Source of the DNA: Deltaproteobacteria bacterium
GTDB lineage: Bacteria > Myxococcota > B64-G9
NCBI GenBank assembly: GCA_016935365.1
Contig: JAFGRB010000379.1
Coordinates: forward strand, 1 to 48,554
Length of the DNA: 48,554 nt
Direction of reading: 5' to 3'
The translations under genes and the position numbers were made by a program. The first letter of the stretch is position 1. Each line of letters begins with the position of its first letter. The notes under the pieces are model-generated. The model saw nothing but the letters and a program-made list of their open reading frames with translations. It was not told the DNA's origin and ran no database searches. Positions 8,963 to 16,421 of this stretch are shown here, piece by piece.

Positions 8963-9134
8963 TCCTAAAACAAGCGCGGCTTTCCAAGCCGCGTTTGTTT
9001 TCAGGGCTAGCCGCCCAAAGGGTGGTCGTTTTGGGGTGAAGCTGCTGGAATTGTATTCCAGCAGCGAGGGGGCTTTGCGAAAGCCTCCTGAGAGTGACTA
9101 AGACCCAAAACAAGTGCAGCGCACTTGTTTTGGG
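8961..9134. repeat. Dispersed five-hairpin repeat element, full copy
   Basis: Five consecutive stem-loops: 8961-9008 (about 22 bp with one bulged C, triloop), 9010-9026 (7 bp, loop AAA), 9041-9065 (11 bp perfect, loop TGT), 9067-9089 (10 bp with one wobble, loop GCG) and 9104-9134 (14 bp perfect, loop AGC). Nearly every loop is three bases. The first stem starts at the AG of the upstream TAG stop codon. The segment 8961-9045 recurs at 48472-48554, with changes that keep pairing. Hairpins 1 and 5 share an AAAACAAG[C/T]GC arm. The element sits between convergent genes and may act as a bidirectional terminator or RNA-protecting structure. Confidence 0.88.
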
Positions 9135-9152
9135 ACTAGTAGGAGGAGCCGA

Positions 9153-10982
9153 TCAGCGACCGGGGGAGGAAGGGGAGATGGCCCGCAGGCGTCCGAGCAC
9201 CTTGCGGGACCAGGCCTTGGGAGGCGAGGCCAGGATGAACCGCTCGTAGGCCACGGTAGCCTCGCTCCAGTCACCTCGCCGCTGGTGGATCATGGCGAGC
9301 AGCAGATGCATGCCGGGCAGGCGCCGTGCGAGCTCCGTATCCGCCAGGCGCTCGAGCCTCTGCCGGACAGCGCGCACGCCGTCTCCGTCCAGATCCTGGT
9401 CCAGTGCGCTCTCCATGGTCTCTTCAGCCTTGTCCAGCTGGCCCGACATGGCCAGACAGAATGCGAGCTCGAAACGCGGCCCCACCAGCTCCGGATGGAT
9501 GTCGACGAGCATCCGGCCAGTCTGGGCGCAGCCCTCGAAGTCGCCCGCTCTCTGCTGCACGTCCATCAGCAGACCGGCGATGTCAGCGTCCTCGGGATCC
9601 AGAACCGCCGCGGTCTTGAGCTCTCGGACTGCACCCTGCAGGTCATCGCTGCGATAGAGCGCGACGCCGAAGCCGTAGTGGATCTCGGCCACCGAGGGCT
9701 TCAGCCGAACAGCGGCGGCCAGAGATCGCACCGCTTGCTCCGCTTGCCCGGACTGCAGCTGCGCCTGCCCGAGCACGAAGTAGGTGTCCGCATCCTGGCG
9801 GCCCTTCTCGAGCGCTGCCTGCAGGTGCTCGGCGGCCATGTCGGGGCGATCGGCCAGGTAGAGCTTGAGCCCCACGAAGAAGTGCGCGTCTGCGTCCTTG
9901 GGACCATACGCAAAGCCCGACTCGAGGACCTCCGCCGCGCGCTCCATCCGTCCCAGTCGGGCCAGGCTGGAAGCCAGCATGTTGTAGACCCGGCTATCGT
10001 GCGTGCCGCGATCGATGGCTTTCTGGAGATACTCGGCGGCCTCCTCGTGCAGCTCGATCTGCTGGCAGGCCACTCCCAGGGCCAGGTTCAATGCGGCCGA
10101 ATCCACACCCATGTCCCGGGCCCGCTGGAGCGCCACCGCCGCCCGGATGGCCTGCCTGTCGCGGAGCAGGGTCAGCCCCTCGAGGAAGTAGCCATCGGAG
10201 AAGTCTGGCTTGACCCGGGTGGCCGCCCGGAATCCGCTCGCAGCCTCTGCCACGCGATCCAGCTCCATCAGGGTCACCGCCCGGTTGTAGTGGGCGGCGA
10301 AGAGATCCGAGTCGTGGGCGAGGGCCCGATCGTACTCTCGCAGCGCATCATCGAGCCGGGCGACCTTGCGATAGGCATTCCCCAGGTTGTTGTAGGCCAC
10401 GGCGGAATAGCCCGGTTGCCTGGCGAGCTCCTCGAACTCCCGGGCGGCTTGCACGGGCAGTGAGAGCTCGGCCATCACGTTGCCCAGGCCGTTGCGCACG
10501 TCGGGATCGTCCGGCCTGCCGGCCGCCGCCCAGTTGTAAGCCCGGGCCGCGCCCAGCAGGTCACCTTCGAGATACAGGCTGGTGGCCAGGCCGATCCGGA
10601 CCGGCTGGTCCTGGCTTCCCTCCATGGCCAGCTGGCGGTACTGCGCTGCGGCGGCATCGATCTCTCCGATCGAGATCTGGCTGCAGGCCAGCTCGCAGGC
10701 CTCGCAATCCAGCCCTGTGACCACCGTGGCCGTGCCGAGCCGCTCGGTCTCCCCCACCCGGATCATGTGGACCCAGCCCGGCTCCGACAGCATGATCACC
10801 CTGGCCGCCGACACCCTCGCCGAATCGGTCGATTCCGGTGCCGGGATCACCACCCCGCCACCCTCGCTCGCGTGGACGCCGGAGTCGGACAGGAAGACTG
10901 CCGCCGCACCCGGCATCAGAAGAAGCGCCAGCAATCCCACCGGAAGCCGTCGCCGCATCACTCTTTTTTTTACTGCTTTCAT
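9153..10982 (-). CDS. Exported tetratricopeptide-repeat protein
   Basis: A 609-residue protein with a basic start (KAVKKRVMRRR) and a hydrophobic signal segment (LLALLLMPGAAAVF) consistent with Sec export. From about residue 90 to the end it is a run of at least ten TPR-like helix pairs, for example AYNNLGNAYRKVARLDDALR and AHYNRAVTLMELDRVAEA, so it is a protein-protein interaction scaffold in the periplasm or envelope. A CEACELAC cluster before the repeats could form disulfides. ATG 10982 is preferred over GTG 10985 because GAGGG lies five bases upstream. It is 124 bases downstream of the anti-sigma gene on the same strand and is likely the effector gene of the sigma/anti-sigma operon or a separately read target. 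Confidence 0.87.
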   Translation of the reverse strand: MKAVKKRVMRRRLPVGLLALLLMPGAAAVFLSDSGVHASEGGGVVIPAPESTDSARVSAARVIMLSEPGWVHMIRVGETERLGTATVVTGLDCEACELACSQISIGEIDAAAAQYRQLAMEGSQDQPVRIGLATSLYLEGDLLGAARAYNWAAAGRPDDPDVRNGLGNVMAELSLPVQAAREFEELARQPGYSAVAYNNLGNAYRKVARLDDALREYDRALAHDSDLFAAHYNRAVTLMELDRVAEAASGFRAATRVKPDFSDGYFLEGLTLLRDRQAIRAAVALQRARDMGVDSAALNLALGVACQQIELHEEAAEYLQKAIDRGTHDSRVYNMLASSLARLGRMERAAEVLESGFAYGPKDADAHFFVGLKLYLADRPDMAAEHLQAALEKGRQDADTYFVLGQAQLQSGQAEQAVRSLAAAVRLKPSVAEIHYGFGVALYRSDDLQGAVRELKTAAVLDPEDADIAGLLMDVQQRAGDFEGCAQTGRMLVDIHPELVGPRFELAFCLAMSGQLDKAEETMESALDQDLDGDGVRAVRQRLERLADTELARRLPGMHLLLAMIHQRRGDWSEATVAYERFILASPPKAWSRKVLGRLRAISPSSPGR

Positions 10983-10997
10983 CACGTCCCTCTGATC

Positions 10998-11028
10998 ATT
11001 CAGGACGGCAGCTGGCCAGAGATCTGGC
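10998..11028. repeat. 31-base imperfect repeat, copy 1 (TPR leader)
   Basis: Matches 11421-11451 at 26 of 31 positions in the same orientation. This copy lies in the leader of the TPR gene, 16-46 bases upstream of its ATG. Confidence 0.6.
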
Positions 11029-11037
11029 TATCCGTCC
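11003..11037 (-). promoter_or_regulatory. Stem-loop in the TPR gene leader
   Basis: GGACGG (11003-11008) pairs with CCGTCC (11032-11037), and an inner stem GCCAG (11015-11019) pairs with CTGGC (11024-11028) around AGAT. It could be a leader-RNA structure or a DNA operator between the anti-sigma and TPR genes. Confidence 0.45.
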
Positions 11038-11106
11038 ATGCCCTCAGAGGGTCTGGCAGAGATCGGTCCCGGCTTGACGGCGTTGCAGCGACGCGGACGC
11101 AGGCGA

Positions 11107-11397
11107 TTACGATGTACGGGGTCTCTTGCTGCTCTGCAGAGGCTTGGCCACCGCGGGAGCGTGCTTCTCCGAGGCCTGAGGCGGACGGGTGGCAAGCGCA
11201 GCCGCTCTCTGGCTCAAGCCGGCAGGCGGGTCAGGGGCTGTCTCGACGCTGGCGAGGATCTCCCCGAGCCGCTTGAACTCCTCGGCGCAACGCGGGCAGT
11301 GCGACAGGTGGTCGCGGATCCGGTCGCTGCGCGCCCTCGAGAGGGTTCCGTCAAACGCTGCTGCCAGCTCCTCATGAGATAGACATGCCACCTTCAC
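11107..11397 (-). CDS. Zinc-finger anti-sigma factor (ZAS type), soluble
   Basis: A 96-residue protein with the zinc-binding anti-sigma motif HxxxCxxC (H30, C34, C37) in RDHLSHCPRCAEEF. This fold binds and silences group IV sigma factors. The C-terminal half is Pro/Ala/Lys-rich with no membrane helix, so it is probably a cytoplasmic, redox- or zinc-responsive anti-sigma factor rather than a transmembrane one. It starts with GTG at 11397 overlapping the sigma gene's TGA (GTGA), which gives strict translational coupling. GAGGAGG is very close to the GTG, also consistent with coupling. Confidence 0.85.
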   Translation of the reverse strand: MKVACLSHEELAAAFDGTLSRARSDRIRDHLSHCPRCAEEFKRLGEILASVETAPDPPAGLSQRAAALATRPPQASEKHAPAVAKPLQSSKRPRTS

Positions 11398-12416
11398 ACC
11401 TCCTCGTCGGCCCGATGTTCATTCACGACGGCAGCCGAGCCGAGATCTGGCCCGGATGGATCGTTTTCTTCGAGTCCGCTGTCCAGCCAGCCCTCGGCCC
11501 TGCGCAGGTCCTGCCCGGAGAAGCCGTCCCGTTCGAGCGACTCTCGGATCCTGCGCCTGGCCCTGTCCATCTCGTCATAGACCCGCTGCCGCTTGCCGAA
11601 GCCCATGATCCTCTGGACCTGCGCTCCGGTCATGCCGCGCAGCATCAGGAGCCTGACCACCTGCTGGGTCCGCTGCGGCAAGTACTCCACGGCGCGACCA
11701 AGCGCCTCCGCCAGAGCCCCGGCCACGGCGCGGTCCTGCTTGCGCTGCAAGGCCGAGTCGGGTCTGCTGTCCGGATGTGGATCCGGCAACTGCACGGCGA
11801 CCGGCTCCTGGCTGCCGGTCGGATGGATCGGCACCCCGGGCAAGCGCCGCATGAGATCCCGGTAGAGGTTCCAGAGGTTCCTCTCTGAAAGGCGCTGCCT
11901 GACCCGCTCACAACGCTGCGCGCACTCCTCCTCGCCGATCTCTGGCCAGCGGGAGCACAGGCGGCCGCAAGCTTCCGTCTCGCTGCAGCCATCCCAGAAC
12001 AGACAGCTGAACAGGGCCTGATCGATCTCGTCCAGCCCACGGATCTCCTTGGGCAACAGGCGCCGTCCTTCCCGCTGTCGGTACCAGTCCCGAAACAGGT
12101 TCTTGCTCACCAGGGCGAGCCAGGTGGTGAACCGGCTGCGCTCCCGGTAGCGCTGCAAGGATTCGAGGTACTTCCGCAGACGATAGAAATCCCGGCCCTC
12201 GGCATCCGGCCTGCGCAGGCCCTCGAGCGCCACCAGGACGAGTTCGGAAGCCGTGTCCGCATCCGGGCGTGCATATCGCCATGCGATGGCGTAGAGAAAA
12301 GGCGTGTAGTGCTCGACGAAGCGTTTCCAGGCCGCGCTGTCACCCGCCACGACCCGTTCGATCAGTCTGACAGGTCGACGCGGCGGGTGCTTGCGCAGAG
12401 CGATACGGCGCGCCAT
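11394..12416 (-). CDS. ECF-like RNA polymerase sigma factor with long linker
   Basis: A 340-residue protein, much longer than the roughly 170-200 residues usual for ECF sigma factors. A region 2-like segment includes VVAGDSAAWKRFVEHYTPFL and RFTTWLALVSKNLFRDWYRQ. A region 4-like helix-turn-helix sits at about residues 240-300 (LPQRTQQVVRLLMLRGMTGAQ). Between them are some 100 extra residues with six Cys, and about 35 residues follow region 4. The extra Cys residues could make it metal- or redox-sensitive. The adjacent overlapping anti-sigma gene strongly supports the assignment. The ATG is three bases after the lipoprotein stop, so the lipoprotein, sigma and anti-sigma genes form one transcript. 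Confidence 0.82.
   Translation of the reverse strand: MARRIALRKHPPRRPVRLIERVVAGDSAAWKRFVEHYTPFLYAIAWRYARPDADTASELVLVALEGLRRPDAEGRDFYRLRKYLESLQRYRERSRFTTWLALVSKNLFRDWYRQREGRRLLPKEIRGLDEIDQALFSCLFWDGCSETEACGRLCSRWPEIGEEECAQRCERVRQRLSERNLWNLYRDLMRRLPGVPIHPTGSQEPVAVQLPDPHPDSRPDSALQRKQDRAVAGALAEALGRAVEYLPQRTQQVVRLLMLRGMTGAQVQRIMGFGKRQRVYDEMDRARRRIRESLERDGFSGQDLRRAEGWLDSGLEENDPSGPDLGSAAVVNEHRADEEV
11421..11451. repeat. 31-base imperfect repeat, copy 2 (end of sigma gene)
   Basis: Matches 10998-11028 at 26 of 31 positions. This copy encodes the PDLGSAAVVNE segment near the sigma factor C-terminus, ahead of the anti-sigma start; the other copy precedes the TPR start. Confidence 0.6.
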
Positions 12417-12419
12417 GGC

Positions 12420-12938
12420 TCATTCACACCGGTAGTACTCCAGGGCGTCCTCGTAGGCCCAGGGATTGGCGCCGCCGTCGCAGAAATGCGCCTCGCCCTG
12501 GGAGTCGAGATCCGGCTGAGCGACGCAGGCCTGGACCTCGCCATCGATCTCGCACTCGAATCCACCCTGCCGGTCTTCGTGGCCCAGGCAGTGAGCCCAG
12601 CAGGGGAAGCCGACCACGCAGGAACAGGTCCCCACCTCCTGCCCCGGGCTCATCTCCGGCCCCCGGTAGCAGTAGTCCTCTTGCCAATGGCAGCCGAAGA
12701 TGTCGAACGAGCCATCGGCCGGTGGCTCAGCGGCGCAGCTGCAGCCCTCCCCGCAGGGGCACACATAGGCCTGCCCGTCGAACGTACAATGCGCATTGAA
12801 CACGCAGCGCTGCAAGCCACTCACACTCTCGGCCGTCGTCCGGACCCAGCAGCAGATCTCCTCCTGGCTCACCTCGTAGCTCTGGCAACCAATCGCGCAG
12901 ATGGCCATGAAGAGCAGCGGGGATGACCGTGAGGACAT
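12420..12938 (-). CDS. Cysteine-rich lipoprotein of unknown function
   Basis: Reading from ATG 12938, with GGAGG five bases upstream, gives 172 residues. A short leader ends in the lipobox CAIGC, so the mature protein is lipid-anchored. It is very rich in Cys (about 20 residues), with dense clusters such as CPCGEGCSCAAE and CSCVVGFPCWAHC, resembling EGF-like or disulfide-knotted modules in myxobacterial surface proteins. No family is recognised. It is the first gene of the operon with the sigma and anti-sigma factors (three-base gap), so it may be a sensor or target for envelope or redox stress; that is inference. An upstream in-frame extension lacks a leader and is rejected. Confidence 0.7.
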   Translation of the reverse strand: MSSRSSPLLFMAICAIGCQSYEVSQEEICCWVRTTAESVSGLQRCVFNAHCTFDGQAYVCPCGEGCSCAAEPPADGSFDIFGCHWQEDYCYRGPEMSPGQEVGTCSCVVGFPCWAHCLGHEDRQGGFECEIDGEVQACVAQPDLDSQGEAHFCDGGANPWAYEDALEYYRCE

Positions 12939-13023
12939 GGTGGCCTCCGTCAAACGAGATGCCCGCATGATGTTAGCACGCTCCTGCTCGCGAGGCCACC
13001 CGGCCGTCGTGCGATCGTGCGAC

Positions 13024-13590
13024 CTACTTGAGTCGGACGGACTCGATGACCACGTCCTGCAGGGGGACATCGCGGGGCAGCGGCCCCTTGCGCCCGGTCT
13101 CGACCGCAGCGATCTGGTTGACCACTTCCATGCCCTTGGTCACCTTGCCGAAGACCGCATAGCCGAAGTCACGCACGCCGTGGTCGAGAAATTTGTTGTG
13201 CTTGAGGTTGATGAAGAACTGGCTGGTGGCGGAATCGATCTCGGACGTTCGGGCCATGGCCAGCGTGCCTGGCAAGTTCTTCAGGCCGTTCTTCGCCTCG
13301 TTCTTGATGGCCGCGTGGGTGGGCTTGCGCCTGAGCTCCTGGGTGAACCCGCCGCCCTGGATCATGAAGTTGGGTATCACCCGGTGGAAGACGGTCCCGT
13401 CGTAGAACTTCTCCTCGGCGTACTTGAGAAAATTGGCCACGGAAATCGGAGCCTTGTCCTTGTAGAGCACCGCCTCGATACTGCCCTTGTTCGTCTTGAT
13501 GACCACCACGGGGTCCTTGGCCTCGGCCGGTCCCGCGCCGAGCATCAGGGCGGCCATGCCTGCAGCTGCAAAAAGAGCCTTGATCTTCAT
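13024..13590 (-). CDS. ppiA: Periplasmic cyclophilin-type peptidyl-prolyl isomerase
   Basis: A 188-residue protein with a Sec signal peptide ([20 protein letters not shown], cleavage near AEA-KD), then a complete bacterial cyclophilin domain: [13 protein letters not shown] with the catalytic Arg, GTLAMAR and SQFFIN. It should catalyse cis-trans proline isomerisation in exported proteins. AAAGGAG lies seven bases before the ATG. It is 32 bases downstream of a cytoplasmic paralogue on the same strand, so the pair is a tandem duplication in which one copy gained an export signal. Confidence 0.93.
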   Translation of the reverse strand: MKIKALFAAAGMAALMLGAGPAEAKDPVVVIKTNKGSIEAVLYKDKAPISVANFLKYAEEKFYDGTVFHRVIPNFMIQGGGFTQELRRKPTHAAIKNEAKNGLKNLPGTLAMARTSEIDSATSQFFINLKHNKFLDHGVRDFGYAVFGKVTKGMEVVNQIAAVETGRKGPLPRDVPLQDVVIESVRLK

Positions 13591-13622
13591 CCGAATTCTC
13601 CTTTCTCGCGTGAACAGCTCGC

Positions 13623-14123
13623 TCAGGCGATCTTTTCGACGGACTCCATGACCACGTCGGTCAGCGGGCAGTCCTTGCCGAAGGGGCCCTTGGAGCCGGT
13701 CGGCGTGTGGACAATCTTGTCCACCACGTCCATGCCCCGGATCACCTTGCCGAAGACCGCGTAGCCGAAGTCCCGCGTGCCGTGATCCAGAAAGCCGTTG
13801 TCCTTGACGTTGATGAAGAACTGACTGGTCGCGGAGTTCACCTCGGATGTGCGGGCCATGGCCAAGGTGCCGCGCAGGTTCTTGAGCCCGTTCTCCGCCT
13901 CGTTCTCGATCGGATCGCGCACCGGCTTCTGCTTCATCGAGGTGTCGAAACCGCCCCCTTGAACCATGAAGTTGGGGATGACCCGGTGGAAGATGGTCCC
14001 GTCGTAGTGCCCGTCAGCCACGTACTGCATGAAGTTCTTCGCGCTGATGGGCGCCTTGTCGGCGAAGAGCTCGACCTCGATCTCGCCCAGGCTCGTTCGA
14101 ATGACGACTTGCGGGTTGGCCAT
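13623..14123 (-). CDS. ppiB: Cytoplasmic cyclophilin-type peptidyl-prolyl isomerase
   Basis: A 166-residue cyclophilin without a signal peptide. The diagnostic segments [33 protein letters not shown] and [18 protein letters not shown] are intact, so proline isomerase activity is expected. Length and architecture match E. coli PpiB. It lies downstream of the S1-like gene and upstream of the exported paralogue, with which it is probably co-transcribed. Confidence 0.94.
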   Translation of the reverse strand: MANPQVVIRTSLGEIEVELFADKAPISAKNFMQYVADGHYDGTIFHRVIPNFMVQGGGFDTSMKQKPVRDPIENEAENGLKNLRGTLAMARTSEVNSATSQFFINVKDNGFLDHGTRDFGYAVFGKVIRGMDVVDKIVHTPTGSKGPFGKDCPLTDVVMESVEKIA

Positions 14124-14166
14124 TGTCTCGTCTCCCGTCGGTTGGATGCCTTGTTACTCGCATTCA

Positions 14167-14187
14167 GGGGCTGGGCTCCCAGCTCCC
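14167..14187 (-). terminator. Possible terminator hairpin after the S1-like gene
   Basis: An 8-bp stem with one bulge and a four-base loop lies ten bases past the S1 gene stop. No T-run follows, so an intrinsic terminator is uncertain. Confidence 0.3.
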
Positions 14188-14196
14188 GAACGGAAC

Positions 14197-15711
14197 TCAG
14201 GTCTTTTCGAGCTTCTTCTTCAAGAGATCGCCCAGGGTCCCGAAGCCCGCCTGCGCCTTTCCATCGTCTCCCAGGTAGCTCTCGAAGTCCTGCCGCTCCT
14301 CCGCATCCAGCACGCTCTTGCGGCTCAGCCGGATGCGCCGGCCGCCCTCGGTCACCTCGATCACCTCGACCTTGATCGGGCTGCCGGCCGGGAACTCCTT
14401 GCGCGCGTCCGCGCCGCGGGCGATCCCCAGCTCCGCGTTGGGCACCAGGCCCTTTCGTCCCGGGCCCAGCAGGACGAACACGCCGAAGGGTGCGACCTTG
14501 TCCACCTTGCCCTCCATCACGGCGCCCATGACCGGCACGTCGCCGAACTCCCCTTCTTGCGGAATGCGGGCCAGCGCGATGCGCCGCTGGGGGTAATCCA
14601 CGCTCAGGACCTCGACGTCCACCTGCTGGCCGATCTTCAGCAAGGCCTTGGGGTGGTTGATCCGCTCGGGCGAGTTCATGTTGGAGATGTGGATCAGGCC
14701 GTCCACGCCCGGCTGCAACTCCACGAAGGCGCCGAAGGGCTTGAGGCGTACGACCTGTCCCTTGATCCGCGAGCCTTCCGGGAAGAGCTGCATCACGTCA
14801 TCCCAGGGATCCGCCTCCAGGCGCTTGAGGCTCAGAGAGATCCGATCGCTGTCCCGATCGAACGAGACCACCTGGACGTGCACCTCCTCGCCCACCTCGA
14901 GCACGTCACTGACGCTGTCTACGCGGCCGTGGGACAGCTCGGAGATGGGCAGCAGGCCATCCAGCCCCCCCAGGTCCACGAAGGCACCGAACTCGCGTAT
15001 GTTCCTCACGATGCCGGTGACGACATCGCCCTCCTTGAGCGTCTGGCGGAGCTCGTCGGCTGCCCGTTCCGCCTCGATCTTGAGGAGCTCCTTGCGCGAG
15101 ACGACCAGATCGGGCCGGCGACCCGAGGTGTCGTACTTCGTGATCAGGAAGGTGTAGCGCTTGTCGAGGTGGACATCTGGATCCTCGCAGAATCGCAGCT
15201 CGATCTGGCCGATGGGGCAGAAGCCCCGCACGCCGGCCACCTCGACCTCGAAGCCGCCCTTGTTCCGGCCGGTCACACGGCCTTCGACCGGGATCCGGGT
15301 CCTGGCCGCCTCGGCCAGAAATTGCCGGTCTCGCACGCCCTTGGCCAGCTTGCGCGACAGGATGACCCCGTCTGCGCCGCTGGAGAGCACGCAGGCCTCC
15401 ACACTCGTGCCAGGCTCGGGCGGCTCGTCGAACTCCTCCAGAGACAGCATGCCCTCGCTCTTGGAGCCCAGGTCCACGAACACGTACTCCTTGCCCACCG
15501 ACAGCACCGTGCCCGCGACCATCTCTCCGCTCGACGATTCGCGTACGTCGAAGTCCTGCTCCATGGCAGCCAGGAACTCGTCGCGCTCGGCCTGCTCCAA
15601 GTCTGCGGTCTTCTGCCGGCTCGCGTCTGCCGGAGCTTCGGAGGCCGGCGCCTGAATATCCGTGGCCTCGCTCGGGCCGTGATCGTCTGCGGGCGGGGTG
15701 TCTTCGCTCAT
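14197..15711 (-). CDS. rpsA: Ribosomal protein S1-like RNA-binding protein, five S1 domains
   Basis: A 504-residue protein with an acidic, low-complexity N-terminus (about 60 residues) and five S1 OB-fold domains, for example GTVLSVGKEYVFVDLG, GIVRNIREFGAFVDLGG, GQVVRLKPFGAFVELQPG and GKVDKVAPFGVFVLLGPG. It would bind mRNA during translation initiation. E. coli S1 has six domains and 557 residues; five domains are common in other phyla. ATG 15711 has GAGGA four bases further upstream and is preferred over TTG 15726. The C-terminus ends in Lys-rich LLKKKLEKT. It might be a paralogue rather than the only S1 in the genome. Confidence 0.85.
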   Translation of the reverse strand: MSEDTPPADDHGPSEATDIQAPASEAPADASRQKTADLEQAERDEFLAAMEQDFDVRESSSGEMVAGTVLSVGKEYVFVDLGSKSEGMLSLEEFDEPPEPGTSVEACVLSSGADGVILSRKLAKGVRDRQFLAEAARTRIPVEGRVTGRNKGGFEVEVAGVRGFCPIGQIELRFCEDPDVHLDKRYTFLITKYDTSGRRPDLVVSRKELLKIEAERAADELRQTLKEGDVVTGIVRNIREFGAFVDLGGLDGLLPISELSHGRVDSVSDVLEVGEEVHVQVVSFDRDSDRISLSLKRLEADPWDDVMQLFPEGSRIKGQVVRLKPFGAFVELQPGVDGLIHISNMNSPERINHPKALLKIGQQVDVEVLSVDYPQRRIALARIPQEGEFGDVPVMGAVMEGKVDKVAPFGVFVLLGPGRKGLVPNAELGIARGADARKEFPAGSPIKVEVIEVTEGGRRIRLSRKSVLDAEERQDFESYLGDDGKAQAGFGTLGDLLKKKLEKT

Positions 15712-15746
15712 GGGCGTCCTCTGCAAAGTGGGCTCCGGGGCAGATT

Positions 15747-15775
15747 GTGTATCACGCGCTTCGAGCTCCGGGCAA
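15747..15775 (-). promoter_or_regulatory. Weak candidate sigma-70 promoter of the S1-like gene
   Basis: TTGCCC (15770-15775) and ATACAC (15747-15752) with a 17-base gap, read on the minus strand. The wider divergent region 15712-15907 also holds an AT-rich tract at about 15816-15850 between the S1 and PilZ genes. Confidence 0.3.
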
Positions 15776-15907
15776 CCAAGAAACGCGACCGGGATGGGCC
15801 GGCGGGCGTGATCTTCGTCACAACTTCACGATTTTTCATCTTTTTTTGAACAATCCGCGCATTCCTTCCGTCTTGCCGACTCGAGAGGAAGCACGGAGGC
15901 AAGCGAC

Positions 15908-16300
15908 ATGCCGAGGATGATCGACGTTCTCTTCCGCTGGCTCAGGCTCGAGAGGCGCGCGCGGCGCGACCGGCTCTCGCCCCGCTACGAGCTCGTCATC
16001 TACGCACCATACGGCGGGCAAGGACCGCTGGTGGCTCGCCGCGGCAACGTGGGTATCGGTGGCTTCTGCATCGAGGGGGAGCGCCAGCTCACGCCCGGCT
16101 CGCGCATGGAGCTCCACTTCTGCCTGCCCGGCGATCACTGGATCCAGGTTCAGGGGGAGGTTCTCGGCCAGCTGCAGTGCCGCGGACGGATCGGCGTGCG
16201 CGGGCGCTTCGTGGACTTGCGCTTTGCCGATGAGCGAAGGCTCGCGCGCTGGCTCGATTCCAGGACCCTCGGGGTGGACCTCTCCCTGGCCGAGTGTTGA
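15908..16300 (+). CDS. PilZ-domain protein
   Basis: A 130-residue single-domain protein. The first PilZ motif RxxxR is present (RLSPR), but the second, usually [D/N]xSxxG, reads NVGIGG with Gly in place of Ser. Hydrophobic strands such as MELHFCLPG and FVDLRFADERR fit the PilZ barrel. It may bind cyclic di-GMP weakly or serve as an adaptor. GGAGG is eight bases upstream of the ATG. It stands alone between the divergent S1-like gene and the site-2 protease gene, so it is probably a single-gene transcript or is read into the protease gene 121 bases later. Confidence 0.75.
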   Translation: MPRMIDVLFRWLRLERRARRDRLSPRYELVIYAPYGGQGPLVARRGNVGIGGFCIEGERQLTPGSRMELHFCLPGDHWIQVQGEVLGQLQCRGRIGVRGRFVDLRFADERRLARWLDSRTLGVDLSLAEC

Positions 16301-16421
16301 AGCCATCCAGCAGAGCAACTTTCTCCCGTCCGGGCTGTCAGAGAAGCGATCCGGGCTTGCCAAGCGACGAGCTCGGACCCATATTGCATGCGTCAGGGCG
16401 GCTCGAGAGGAGTGAGCTGCG

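Noticed and set aside
9114-10463. A 449-codon plus-strand frame opposite the TPR gene
   Set aside because: Antisense shadow of G+C-rich third positions; the TPR frame has clear repeats, a signal peptide and a ribosome-binding site.
14029-15849. A 606-codon frame opposite the S1-like gene
   Set aside because: Antisense of five clear S1 domains.
16371-16389. TCGGACCCATATTGCAT as a sigma-54 promoter before the M50 gene
   Set aside because: GG-GC spacing is nine bases rather than ten, which RpoN does not tolerate.
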